In this document: positions 5,923 to 12,125 of the stretch, one piece after another
Numbering within the stretch: the stretch's first letter is position 1
Layout: each line of letters begins with the position of its first letter
From: an uncultured bacterium
GTDB lineage: Bacteria > Bipolaricaulota > Bipolaricaulia > UBA7950 > UBA9294
Direction of reading: 5' to 3'
NCBI GenBank assembly: GCA_903859225.1
Contig: CAIOLV010000149.1
Location: 1 to 12,125, forward strand
DNA length: 12,125 nucleotides
Program-made: the position numbers and the translations under genes
Notes under the pieces: generated by a model
What the model was told of the DNA's origin: nothing
Seen by the model: only the letters and a program-made list of their open reading frames with translations
Databases searched by the model: none

Positions 5923-6864
5923 ATGGCACGAACGAGAGGATTTCGTCTGGTTCTTCCGTCGACGCGCGCGTTCTATCGCGAGAGCCGGCGGGCGCGGGGG
6001 ACTTCGCTCGTCGACTTCCTGCACGGCTACGTGTACGGCCGCTGGCCGTACTTCTACATTGGCTCAGCGACGGGTGCGCGGCCGATTCCGTTCTTCCTGC
6101 GCCCGGTCGTCCAGTTCGGCGCGTGGATGCTCGGCCGCAAGCGCCGCGGTGAGGAACCGGGGCGAAACGCGTTCGCCGATCGCTACCATGGGAAGGTCAT
6201 GCCGCTCGACTTCGCCGAGCGCCTCGTGACGCTCGACGTTGGAATCGACCTCCGAGGACTCGAGCAGATCGTTCCCTACCCCATTGCGCGCGACATCGTG
6301 CTCTCGCGCCCAGACCACATCGTGGCTCTCGAATGCCCGTGCCGTGCAGGTCGCGAACATCCATGCCTGCCTCTCGACGTCTGCCTCATCGTCGGCGAGC
6401 CGTTCGCGAGCTTCGTCGCGGAGCACCATCCGGAGCGAGCACGCTGGATCCAGCAGGGCGAAGCCGTCGAGATCCTGCGTGCCGAGCACGAGCGCGGCCA
6501 CGTGCACCACGCGTTCTTCAAGGACGCGATGCTCGGACGCTTCTACGCGATCTGCAACTGCTGCTCGTGCTGTTGCGGCGCGATGCAGGCATTCCGGAAC
6601 GGGGTGCCGATGCTTGCGTCGTCCGGCTACGTCGCCCGCAGCACCGTTGACCGCTGTGCCGCCTGCGGCGTCTGCGCGGGCGCGTGCCCGTTCGGCGCGC
6701 TGTCTCTCGTTGACAGCGTCCTCGAAGTCGACGCCGGACGCTGCATGGGCTGCGGCGTCTGCGTCTCCACATGCCTGCGAGGCGCTCTCGCGCTCGTCCG
6801 CGACCCGTCGAAGCCGGAGCCGCTCGACGTCCGCGAGCTTGTCGGCTCTTCGCGGGCGGGTTGA
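5923..6864 (+). CDS. Cysteine-rich protein with C-terminal 2x[4Fe-4S] ferredoxin domain
   Basis: 313 residues with 18 cysteines, all in the second half. The C-terminus is a bacterial-type ferredoxin: CAACGVCAGAC (245-255) and CMGCGVCVSTC (274-284), predicting two [4Fe-4S] clusters; the usual Pro after the last Cys is present in the first motif (CPFG) and replaced in the second (CLRG). Before it lie CPC (138-140), C148, C154 and an unusual CNCCSCCC run (211-218) that could hold further metal or clusters. The N-terminal 130 residues are basic and aromatic with no clear signal peptide. I do not recognise a named function; an electron-transfer partner in anaerobic metabolism is plausible. The ATG at 5923 has GGGAGG 4 bp upstream. 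The frame is open back to 5689, but that part overlaps the divergent phosphoesterase gene and is not used. Confidence 0.85.
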   Translation: MARTRGFRLVLPSTRAFYRESRRARGTSLVDFLHGYVYGRWPYFYIGSATGARPIPFFLRPVVQFGAWMLGRKRRGEEPGRNAFADRYHGKVMPLDFAERLVTLDVGIDLRGLEQIVPYPIARDIVLSRPDHIVALECPCRAGREHPCLPLDVCLIVGEPFASFVAEHHPERARWIQQGEAVEILRAEHERGHVHHAFFKDAMLGRFYAICNCCSCCCGAMQAFRNGVPMLASSGYVARSTVDRCAACGVCAGACPFGALSLVDSVLEVDAGRCMGCGVCVSTCLRGALALVRDPSKPEPLDVRELVGSSRAG

Positions 6865-6889
6865 TCGAACCGTCCGTCGTCTCTAGACT
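6861..6889 (+). promoter_or_regulatory. pyk promoter, leaderless geometry
   Basis: TTGATC (6861-6866, overlapping the stop codon of the upstream gene), a 17-bp spacer, TAGACT (6884-6889), then 6 bp to the ATG of pyk. No Shine-Dalgarno sequence precedes the ATG, so transcription and translation should start together. Confidence 0.6.
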
Positions 6890-6895
6890 CGCGCC

Positions 6896-8335
6896 ATGAC
6901 CTCCCCGCAGGACAAGGTGCGAACCAAGATCGTGTGCACGATCGGCCCGGCGTCGCGAGATCCGGCGATGCTGCTCGCCCTCACCCGGGAGGGCATGGAC
7001 GTGGCGCGGATCAACTACTCGCACGGAGAACAGGCCGAACACACCGTGACGATCTCCGACGTCCGGCACGCGGCCGCCGCCGCCGGGGCCACGGTGGCCG
7101 TCATCGCCGACCTGCAGGGCCCGAAGATTCGCCTCGGCGTGCTCGGCCATCCGGTCGACGCGGCGATCGGCCAACGGCTGACTCTCGTCAATCGAACGGA
7201 AGCAGACGGAGCCGACGGGACGCTCCCGCTGCCGCATCCTCAAGTTCTGCAGGCCCTGCGCCCCGGGGGAACCATCCTATTCGACGACGGAACGATCGAG
7301 GCCGTCGTCCGCTCGGTTGGCGCGGGGAGCGCTGACATCGAGATCGTGGTCGGGGGGCGCCTCTCCTCCCACAAGGGCGTCGCAGCACCTGGCGCGACGC
7401 AAACGCTCGCCGCGTTGACCGATAAGGATCGAGGCGACGCGGCGCATGCGGTGGCCTGCGGCGTCGACTTCGTCGCCCTCTCGTTCGTCCAGACAGGGGC
7501 GGACCTGCAGGCTCTGCGCGCGCTGCTCGACTCGCTCCACGGCGGCAAGGCCGTCGGCATCGTGGCGAAGATCGAGACGCGCGCGGCCATCGATCATCTC
7601 GATGACATCCTGAGCGCCGCCGACGCGGTCATGGTGGCGCGCGGCGACCTCGGCGTCGAGATCTCGCCGCAAGAAGTCCCGATGCACCAGAAGGACATCA
7701 TCCGCCGCGCGAATCGGCTTGGCGTGCCGGTCATCACCGCGACGCAAATGCTGCAATCGATGGTCGACAACCCCCGGCCTACGCGGGCCGAGGCGAGCGA
7801 CGTGGCGAACGCCATTCTCGACGGCACCGACGCGGTCATGCTGTCCGCCGAAACAGCCGTCGGCAAGTACCCGCGGGAGACCGTAGCCATGATGCGCGAG
7901 ATCGCCGCCATCGCCGAGACGCAGATGCCGTGCCGCGTCGGCGATTCGTCGTTCGGGGATCTCGCGCACGCGCAGCCGGTCACCGACGCCATCAGCGACG
8001 CCACGGTGCGGGTTGCCGACGAGGTCGGCGCTCGCCTCATCGTGACGTCGACTTGGTCGGGCTACACGGCGCGGCAGGTGGCCCGCGAACGGCCGCGCCT
8101 CCCCATCGTTGCCCTGACGCCGAACGAGAGCGTGAGGCGCCAACTTGCCCTCACTTGGGGCGTGACAGCGCTCGGCATTCCAGAGTATGCGGGAACGGAC
8201 GAGATGCTCGCCCTCATCTCGCGCGCGCTCGTCGACGCTGGGTTGGCGAAGACCGGAGACGCGATCGTCGTCAGCGCCGGAATTCCGTCCGGCGGCGGCG
8301 GGAAGACGAACTTCCTCAAGGTGCACCGCATCTGA
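6896..8335 (+). CDS. pyk: Pyruvate kinase
   Basis: 479 residues, the normal bacterial length. It converts phosphoenolpyruvate and ADP to pyruvate and ATP, the last step of glycolysis, in the cytosol. Visible motifs are KIVCTIGPAS (11-20), RINYSH (38-43), GPKIRLG (75-81), the inserted B domain (about 80-175), LSFV (195-198), AKIET with catalytic K225 and metal ligand E227, ARGDLGVE (248-255, metal ligand D251), ITATQML (280-286) and NPRPTRAEASDVANAILDG (292-310). The C-terminal domain (about 355-479) includes STWSGYTAR and ends GKTNFLKVHRI. Lys77 in GPKIR occupies the site where Glu marks K+-dependent enzymes, so K+-independent activity is predicted. It starts at the ATG at 6896 without a ribosome site and is followed by a terminator hairpin. 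Confidence 0.97.
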   Translation: MTSPQDKVRTKIVCTIGPASRDPAMLLALTREGMDVARINYSHGEQAEHTVTISDVRHAAAAAGATVAVIADLQGPKIRLGVLGHPVDAAIGQRLTLVNRTEADGADGTLPLPHPQVLQALRPGGTILFDDGTIEAVVRSVGAGSADIEIVVGGRLSSHKGVAAPGATQTLAALTDKDRGDAAHAVACGVDFVALSFVQTGADLQALRALLDSLHGGKAVGIVAKIETRAAIDHLDDILSAADAVMVARGDLGVEISPQEVPMHQKDIIRRANRLGVPVITATQMLQSMVDNPRPTRAEASDVANAILDGTDAVMLSAETAVGKYPRETVAMMREIAAIAETQMPCRVGDSSFGDLAHAQPVTDAISDATVRVADEVGARLIVTSTWSGYTARQVARERPRLPIVALTPNESVRRQLALTWGVTALGIPEYAGTDEMLALISRALVDAGLAKTGDAIVVSAGIPSGGGGKTNFLKVHRI

Positions 8336-8378
8336 CGAGCAAGCTGTGTCGTGTAGGAAAGAACTGCCTTTGCAGCGC

Positions 8379-8406
8379 ACGCGCGAGGCGCGCGTCTTCT
8401 CTTCCC
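8379..8406 (+). terminator. Hairpin terminator after pyk
   Basis: A perfect 7-bp stem ACGCGCG/CGCGCGT around the loop AGG, then the pyrimidine tail CTTCTCTTCCC. It starts 43 bp after the pyk stop. The tail is mixed C/T rather than a T run, and 13 bp (GCGTCTTCTCTTC) are identical to the terminator after the pyrophosphatase gene. Confidence 0.6.
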
Positions 8407-8477
8407 ATAGAAACCATTGGACATGGGACACGAGGCGCTCCCACGCCTGGGCTTGCAGGCAACGACGTCCCGGATCC

Positions 8478-8506
8478 TTGACTTCGCGCGCCGCATCCAC
8501 TAAAAC
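8478..8506 (+). promoter_or_regulatory. Promoter of the membrane pyrophosphatase gene
   Basis: TTGACT (8478-8483), a 17-bp spacer, then TAAAAC (8501-8506), the best sigma-70-type match in the window. It predicts a leader of about 62 bases. Confidence 0.65.
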
Positions 8507-8532
8507 CACAGGCTGTTCGGCAGCCAAATCTC

Positions 8533-8574
8533 AAGGAGGGGCCGAAAGACTCTTCGTTTTCGGTGAGAGGATCC
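8533..8574 (+). promoter_or_regulatory. Pyrophosphatase leader: distant strong ribosome site plus hairpin
   Basis: AAGGAGGGG (8533-8541) is a near-perfect Shine-Dalgarno sequence but lies 33 bp before the ATG at 8575. Between them CCGAAAG/TTTTCGG (8542-8548 with 8557-8563, one G-U pair) forms a hairpin that would shorten the effective distance to about 11 bases. A weaker GAGAGG (8565-8570) lies next to the ATG. Confidence 0.4.
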
Positions 8575-10923
8575 ATGAACCTACTCGGACTAGCGAAACA
8601 CGGGCTCAACAGCTTCGAACAGATCGCGATTCTCGCGGTCTTGCTGACGGCGTTCGTCAGCCTCGCGTATGCCTGGCTCCTGCGCGGGGTCGTCCTGAAG
8701 AAGGACAAAGGAACACCGAAGATGCAGGAGGTCTGGAACGCCATCCGCATCGGTGCGAACAGCTACCTGACCCAACAGCTGAAGCGCATCCTGCCGGTGA
8801 TCGGCGTTCTTGCCATCGTCCTGTTCTTGAGCGTCTACATCGTCAAGCCGAGCCAGGAAGCGATGAACGAGTTCGGCGCGAACGCGGTCATCGTTGTCGC
8901 CATCGGCCGAACGCTCGCCTTCATCATGGGCGCGGTGTTCTCGCTCCTGGTCGGCCAGCTCGGGATGCGCATGGCGATCCAGGCGAACGTGCGCGCGGCT
9001 TCGGCGGCGCGCCGCAGCTTCAATGAGGCGCTGTCCATCTCGTACTACGCCGGCACGGTCACCGGAATGCTGACGGACGGCCTGGGGCTGTTCGGCGGGA
9101 CGGTCATCTTCATCATCTTCGGCACCGCGGCGCCCGACGCCCTGCTCGGCTTCGGGTTCGGCGGTACGCTGCTCGCGATGTTCATGCGCGTCGGAGGCGG
9201 CATCTTCACCAAGGCTGCCGACGTCGGCGCCGACCTTGTGGGTAAGGTCGAGAAGGACATCCCCGAGGACGACCCGCGCAACGCAGCGGTCATCGCCGAC
9301 CTTGTCGGCGACAACGTCGGCGACTGCGCCGGAATGGCTGCGGACATCTTCGAGAGCTACGAAGTCACGATCGTGTCCGGGTTGATGCTCGGACTTGCGC
9401 TCATGGCCGTCGACCCGACGCACAGCCTGAAGTGGATCGTCTTCCCGCTCATCATCCGCGCGATCGGCGTCATCAGCTCGATCCTGGGAACGTTCACGGT
9501 TCCGATCTGGGCCAAGTTCCCGATCAAGTTCTTCCGCGCTCACGATGCGGAAGAGGCGATGTTCCGATCGTACGAAGTGTCGAGCGTGAACACGATTGTC
9601 TGCTCGTTCCTGATCGCCATCTTCTACGCGGGCGACTGGCGCCTGGCGATGCTCACGTCCATCGGCGTTGCGCTGGCCGTTGCCTTCAACCCGCTGACGT
9701 CGTATTTCACCTCGACGAAGCGCAAGCCGGTGAAGGAGATCGTCGAATCGACGAAGACCGGCGCGGCGACCACCATCCTGTCCGGACTCTCGGTCGGTAT
9801 GGAGTCGAGCGTGTGGGCCCTCGTGGCGATCGTCATCAGCTTCATTGCGGCGCTTGCCCTCTATGGCGGGGAGATGAACGCGACGTACGTCATGTACGCG
9901 ATCGCCATGGTCGGCATCGGCATGCTCAGCCACACAGGCAATAACGTGGCCATGGATTCGTACGGCCCCATCTCGGACAACGCCAACGGCATCGGCGAGA
10001 TGGCCTGGCACGGCATGGAGGATGCGGAGACGAAGAAGGCGCGCCAGATCATGGCCGACCTCGACGCGGTGGGGAACACGACCAAGGCGATCACCAAGGG
10101 CGTGGCCATCGCATCGGCCGTCATTGCGGCGATCACGCTGTTTGCGACGTTCTTCACCGACATCGGGCGCGTGCAAGCGCAGCTCGGCGTATCGCCGGAC
10201 AAGATCCTGAGCGCGATCCGCATCTCGGACGTTCGCGTGTTCATCGGATTCCTGCTCGGCGGCGCGTTGCCGTGGTTGTTCAGCTCACTGTGCATCAAGG
10301 CCGTGAGCCGTGCGGCGAGCCTGATCGTCGAGGAGGTCCGGCGCCAGTTCCGGATTCCGGGCCTGATGGAAGGGAAGGTCAAGCCGGACTACGCGCGTGC
10401 GGTCGGCATCTCGACCCGTGCGGCGCAGAAGGAACTCATTCCGCTCGCGCTCATCTCGGTGCTGCTACCGATCGCCATTGGGCTGATCCTGCAGGTCGAG
10501 GCGCTCGGCGGGTTCCTTGCCGGCGTCATCCTGAGCGGCCAGCTGCTCGCCGTGTACATGGCGAATGCGGGCGGCGCGTGGGACAACGCGAAGAAACTGA
10601 TCGAGGACGAGCCGCGCGATCTGGTGGCGAACACGGGGAAGGGTTCCGAACGGCACAAGGCCAGCGTCGTCGGCGACACGGTCGGCGATCCGCTGAAGGA
10701 CACGGCCGGCCCGGCGCTCAACCCGATGATCAAGGTCGTGAACATGGTCAGCTTGCTCGCCGCTCCGATCCTCGTGACGTACAGCAAGATGAGCGTCTGG
10801 ACCATCGTCCTTGTGGTCTGTCTGCTCCTTGTGGTCGGCGTGGCCATCTGGTGGAGCAAGAAGCCGGCCCGTCCGTTTGAGGAGAAGTCGCCGGGGAAGA
10901 AGGCGAAGGTTCAGAAAGCCTAG
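8575..10923 (+). CDS. hppA: Membrane-bound proton-translocating pyrophosphatase, K+-independent type
   Basis: 782 residues with about 16 membrane helices, somewhat long for a bacterial member. It couples hydrolysis of pyrophosphate to ion pumping across the cytoplasmic membrane, normally H+. All substrate-site motifs are present: KAADVGADLVGK (213-224), EDDPRN (231-236), DNVGDCAGMAADIFESYE (246-263), DNANGIGEM (468-476), GGAWDNAKK (666-674) and GDTVGDPLKDTAGP (700-713). Lys504 in GNTTKA marks the K+-independent subfamily, where K+-dependent enzymes have Ala. Ion choice (H+ versus Na+) is inferred from that subfamily, not seen directly. The tail (761-782) is Lys-rich and cytosolic or exposed. 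The ATG at 8575 is preferred over the in-frame GTG at 8563, which closes the leader hairpin. The gene is monocistronic, with its own promoter and terminator. Confidence 0.97.
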   Translation: MNLLGLAKHGLNSFEQIAILAVLLTAFVSLAYAWLLRGVVLKKDKGTPKMQEVWNAIRIGANSYLTQQLKRILPVIGVLAIVLFLSVYIVKPSQEAMNEFGANAVIVVAIGRTLAFIMGAVFSLLVGQLGMRMAIQANVRAASAARRSFNEALSISYYAGTVTGMLTDGLGLFGGTVIFIIFGTAAPDALLGFGFGGTLLAMFMRVGGGIFTKAADVGADLVGKVEKDIPEDDPRNAAVIADLVGDNVGDCAGMAADIFESYEVTIVSGLMLGLALMAVDPTHSLKWIVFPLIIRAIGVISSILGTFTVPIWAKFPIKFFRAHDAEEAMFRSYEVSSVNTIVCSFLIAIFYAGDWRLAMLTSIGVALAVAFNPLTSYFTSTKRKPVKEIVESTKTGAATTILSGLSVGMESSVWALVAIVISFIAALALYGGEMNATYVMYAIAMVGIGMLSHTGNNVAMDSYGPISDNANGIGEMAWHGMEDAETKKARQIMADLDAVGNTTKAITKGVAIASAVIAAITLFATFFTDIGRVQAQLGVSPDKILSAIRISDVRVFIGFLLGGALPWLFSSLCIKAVSRAASLIVEEVRRQFRIPGLMEGKVKPDYARAVGISTRAAQKELIPLALISVLLPIAIGLILQVEALGGFLAGVILSGQLLAVYMANAGGAWDNAKKLIEDEPRDLVANTGKGSERHKASVVGDTVGDPLKDTAGPALNPMIKVVNMVSLLAAPILVTYSKMSVWTIVLVVCLLLVVGVAIWWSKKPARPFEEKSPGKKAKVQKA

Positions 10924-10948
10924 CCCTCTTGTGATCCGGAAGGTGATG

Positions 10949-10995
10949 GACGCCGGCCGCGGGACTTTGGCCCGTTAGGCCGGCGTCTTCTCTTC
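10949..10995 (+). terminator. Hairpin terminator after the membrane pyrophosphatase gene
   Basis: A perfect 10-bp stem GACGCCGGCC/GGCCGGCGTC around a 19-base loop (itself able to form CGGG/CCCG), followed by TTCTCTTC. It starts 26 bp after the stop codon and shares the 13-mer GCGTCTTCTCTTC with the pyk terminator. Confidence 0.7.
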
Positions 10996-11078
10996 GGGCG
11001 CCCCGACCGCGCAACATTCACGCATCTGCCGCCGCGCCGTCACCTTCGGTCCACACACGACCGACACACTTTCCTTCC

Positions 11079-11819
11079 ATGTACGGAGTTGGAACGAGAG
11101 ACGCGATCGTACGGATGGCGGCCCTCGCGTCCGGCTTGATGTTGGTTCTTGGGACGGTCATTGCCTGCGAACCTACGCGGGTGTCCGCGCTCGCGAGCGT
11201 CGAGATTCGCGACTATCAGGGCGAGAAGCTCGGGTCGATTGACGATTTCCATGACAATTCGATCGCCGGGACGCAGGTCGTCGACCCGGTTACTTATCGC
11301 CTCGTCGTCGACGGCTTGGTCGCGCACCCTGCGTCGTACGACCTCGGACAGCTCAGCGCGCTCGAGCACCGTGAGAAGGTTGTCGAACTCATCTGCATCG
11401 AGGGCTGGCGCGTCAAGGCTCTCTGGGAGGGCATCCCGACCACGCGGCTGCTCGCCGACGTCGAGCCTTTGGCCTCAGCGAACACGGTCATCTTTCATGG
11501 CGCCGACGGCTACACCACGTCGCTTCCCCTGGCAACCGTCGTCGACCGCGACTTGATGGTCGCTGACAAGATCAACGGACTCACCCTTCCCGCGGAACGC
11601 GGTTTTCCTCCCCAGCTCGTCGCGGAGGACAAGCTTGGATACAAGTGGGCGAAGTGGATCGTCCGCATCGAACTCGGCGGCGACCCGTCGTATCGCGGCA
11701 CATGGGAAAGCCAAGGCTACCCGAACGACGCGGAGGTTGGAGGATCGCGACGGGAAGTCCCCGGCGATGTCGCACCCGGAACACCGCCCGCCCCGAGCCG
11801 TGGCAAGATCGTCGACTGA
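11079..11819 (+). CDS. Molybdopterin-dependent oxidoreductase lipoprotein (sulfite-oxidase fold)
   Basis: 246 residues. A lipoprotein signal peptide (R7, R12, hydrophobic 13-29, lipobox VIAC with Cys30) is followed by an Oxidored_molyb domain (about 70-200). Family landmarks are YRLVVDGLV (73-81), ELICIEGWRVKALWEGIP (103-120) with Cys106 as the likely molybdenum ligand, VIFHGADGYTTSLPL (137-151) and LGYKWAKWIVRIEL (186-199), then the C-terminal TWESQGYPNDAEV. The family includes MsrP/YedY-like and sulfite oxidase-like enzymes, but the substrate cannot be assigned. It should sit outside the cytoplasmic membrane, lipid-anchored. No twin-arginine motif is visible, which is odd for an exported molybdoprotein. 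The ATG at 11079 keeps the charged n-region; the ATG at 11115 would lose it. No clear ribosome site or promoter is seen. Confidence 0.85.
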   Translation: MYGVGTRDAIVRMAALASGLMLVLGTVIACEPTRVSALASVEIRDYQGEKLGSIDDFHDNSIAGTQVVDPVTYRLVVDGLVAHPASYDLGQLSALEHREKVVELICIEGWRVKALWEGIPTTRLLADVEPLASANTVIFHGADGYTTSLPLATVVDRDLMVADKINGLTLPAERGFPPQLVAEDKLGYKWAKWIVRIELGGDPSYRGTWESQGYPNDAEVGGSRREVPGDVAPGTPPAPSRGKIVD

Positions 11820-12125
11820 GCGTGCGCCTCTTCTCCATCGCGCCTCGACGACGCGGCTTCGGTGCTGTTCGACCTGAACCGGCTCCCCGGCCGGCTGCAA
11901 GAATGTGGGGCCCACGGAGTCCTTCGCCCGGACGTTGGGTGGGAATTCGAGCCTGCGGGCGCAAAGGAGGCGAGCCCTTCGTTTCCGTCCGGAGACCTGG
12001 GATTCGGGTTCTCAGCGCTGCGAGCTCGCCTGACAGACGACGAACTCGACTGACCGGCGGATCTCCTGACGGGTTGCATCGACATCCTGATGGGCGGACG
12101 AGCTGGTCCATCGAGACGACGCGCC
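11820..12125. other. 306 bp without a convincing gene
   Basis: The reading frame of the molybdopterin gene stays open after its TGA until 12051-12053. Within it a GTG at 11862 could start a 63-residue peptide (VLFDLNRLPGRLQECG... ending TDDELD). There is no ribosome site before that GTG, GC-rich DNA keeps frames open by chance, and the opposite strand is also open here. No terminator with a clear stem, repeat or RNA is visible. It could be the decayed edge of a gene beyond the window. Confidence 0.3.

Noticed and set aside
7277..8527. A 416-codon open frame on the minus strand opposite pyk
   Set aside because: Same reason: compositionally odd Arg/Asp/His-rich product lying antisense to an unmistakable pyruvate kinase.
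8590..10176. A 528-codon open frame on the minus strand opposite the pyrophosphatase gene
   Set aside because: Its product is almost entirely Asp, Arg, His and Ala with no domain; it is the antisense image of GC-rich codons of a clear gene.
11817..12053. Selenocysteine or read-through of the molybdopterin gene TGA into a longer protein
   Set aside because: The protein is already complete for its family at this stop, no SECIS-like hairpin is evident just after it, and a chance open frame of 78 codons is ordinary in GC-rich DNA.

Overview
This is a GC-rich bacterial chromosome segment of mostly compact single-gene transcription units. No phage, IS, CRISPR or rRNA genes are visible. The gene content (K+-independent membrane pyrophosphatase, pyruvate kinase, a cysteine-rich ferredoxin-like protein, a molybdopterin enzyme, a membrane-anchored phosphoesterase) suggests an anaerobic or facultatively anaerobic free-living bacterium. 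The phylum cannot be fixed from sequence alone; an uncultivated lineage such as Bipolaricaulota or Chloroflexota would fit, but that is a guess.

Layout. The left edge (1-129, minus) holds the N-terminus of a 7TM-sensor protein, probably a histidine kinase. A divergent metallo-beta-lactamase-fold hydrolase (250-927, plus) converges on a small DedA/VTT membrane protein (924-1379, minus), and the two stop codons share one CTAG. A 336-bp repeat-bearing gap follows, then a MarC-family membrane protein (1716-2306, minus). Across a 247-bp divergent gap lies a two-gene operon on the plus strand: a CYTH-domain protein (2554-3075) coupled by an ATGA overlap to a GNAT acetyltransferase (3072-3947). A second repeat-rich gap (3948-4327) separates it from a convergent, secreted, C-terminally anchored purple-acid-phosphatase-like enzyme (4328-5806, minus). 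The rest runs on the plus strand: a protein with 18 cysteines (5923-6864), pyruvate kinase (6896-8335), a 782-residue membrane pyrophosphatase (8575-10923) and a molybdopterin-oxidoreductase lipoprotein (11079-11819). The last 306 bp hold no convincing gene.

Themes. (1) Pyruvate kinase and the pyrophosphatase, both K+-activated in many organisms, each carry the lysine that replaces the K+ ion. (2) Three inverted pairs of a CACCGCAGAG-type repeat fill the two largest gaps, each with an end within about 30 bp of a stop codon. (3) At least three genes (7TM sensor, DedA, pyk) have a TAnnnT -10 hexamer exactly 6 bp before the start codon, which predicts leaderless mRNAs, while other genes have strong GGAGG ribosome sites. 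(4) Two hairpin terminators end in the same 13-mer pyrimidine tail. The pyrophosphatase mRNA leader has a strong Shine-Dalgarno sequence separated from the start codon by a hairpin.
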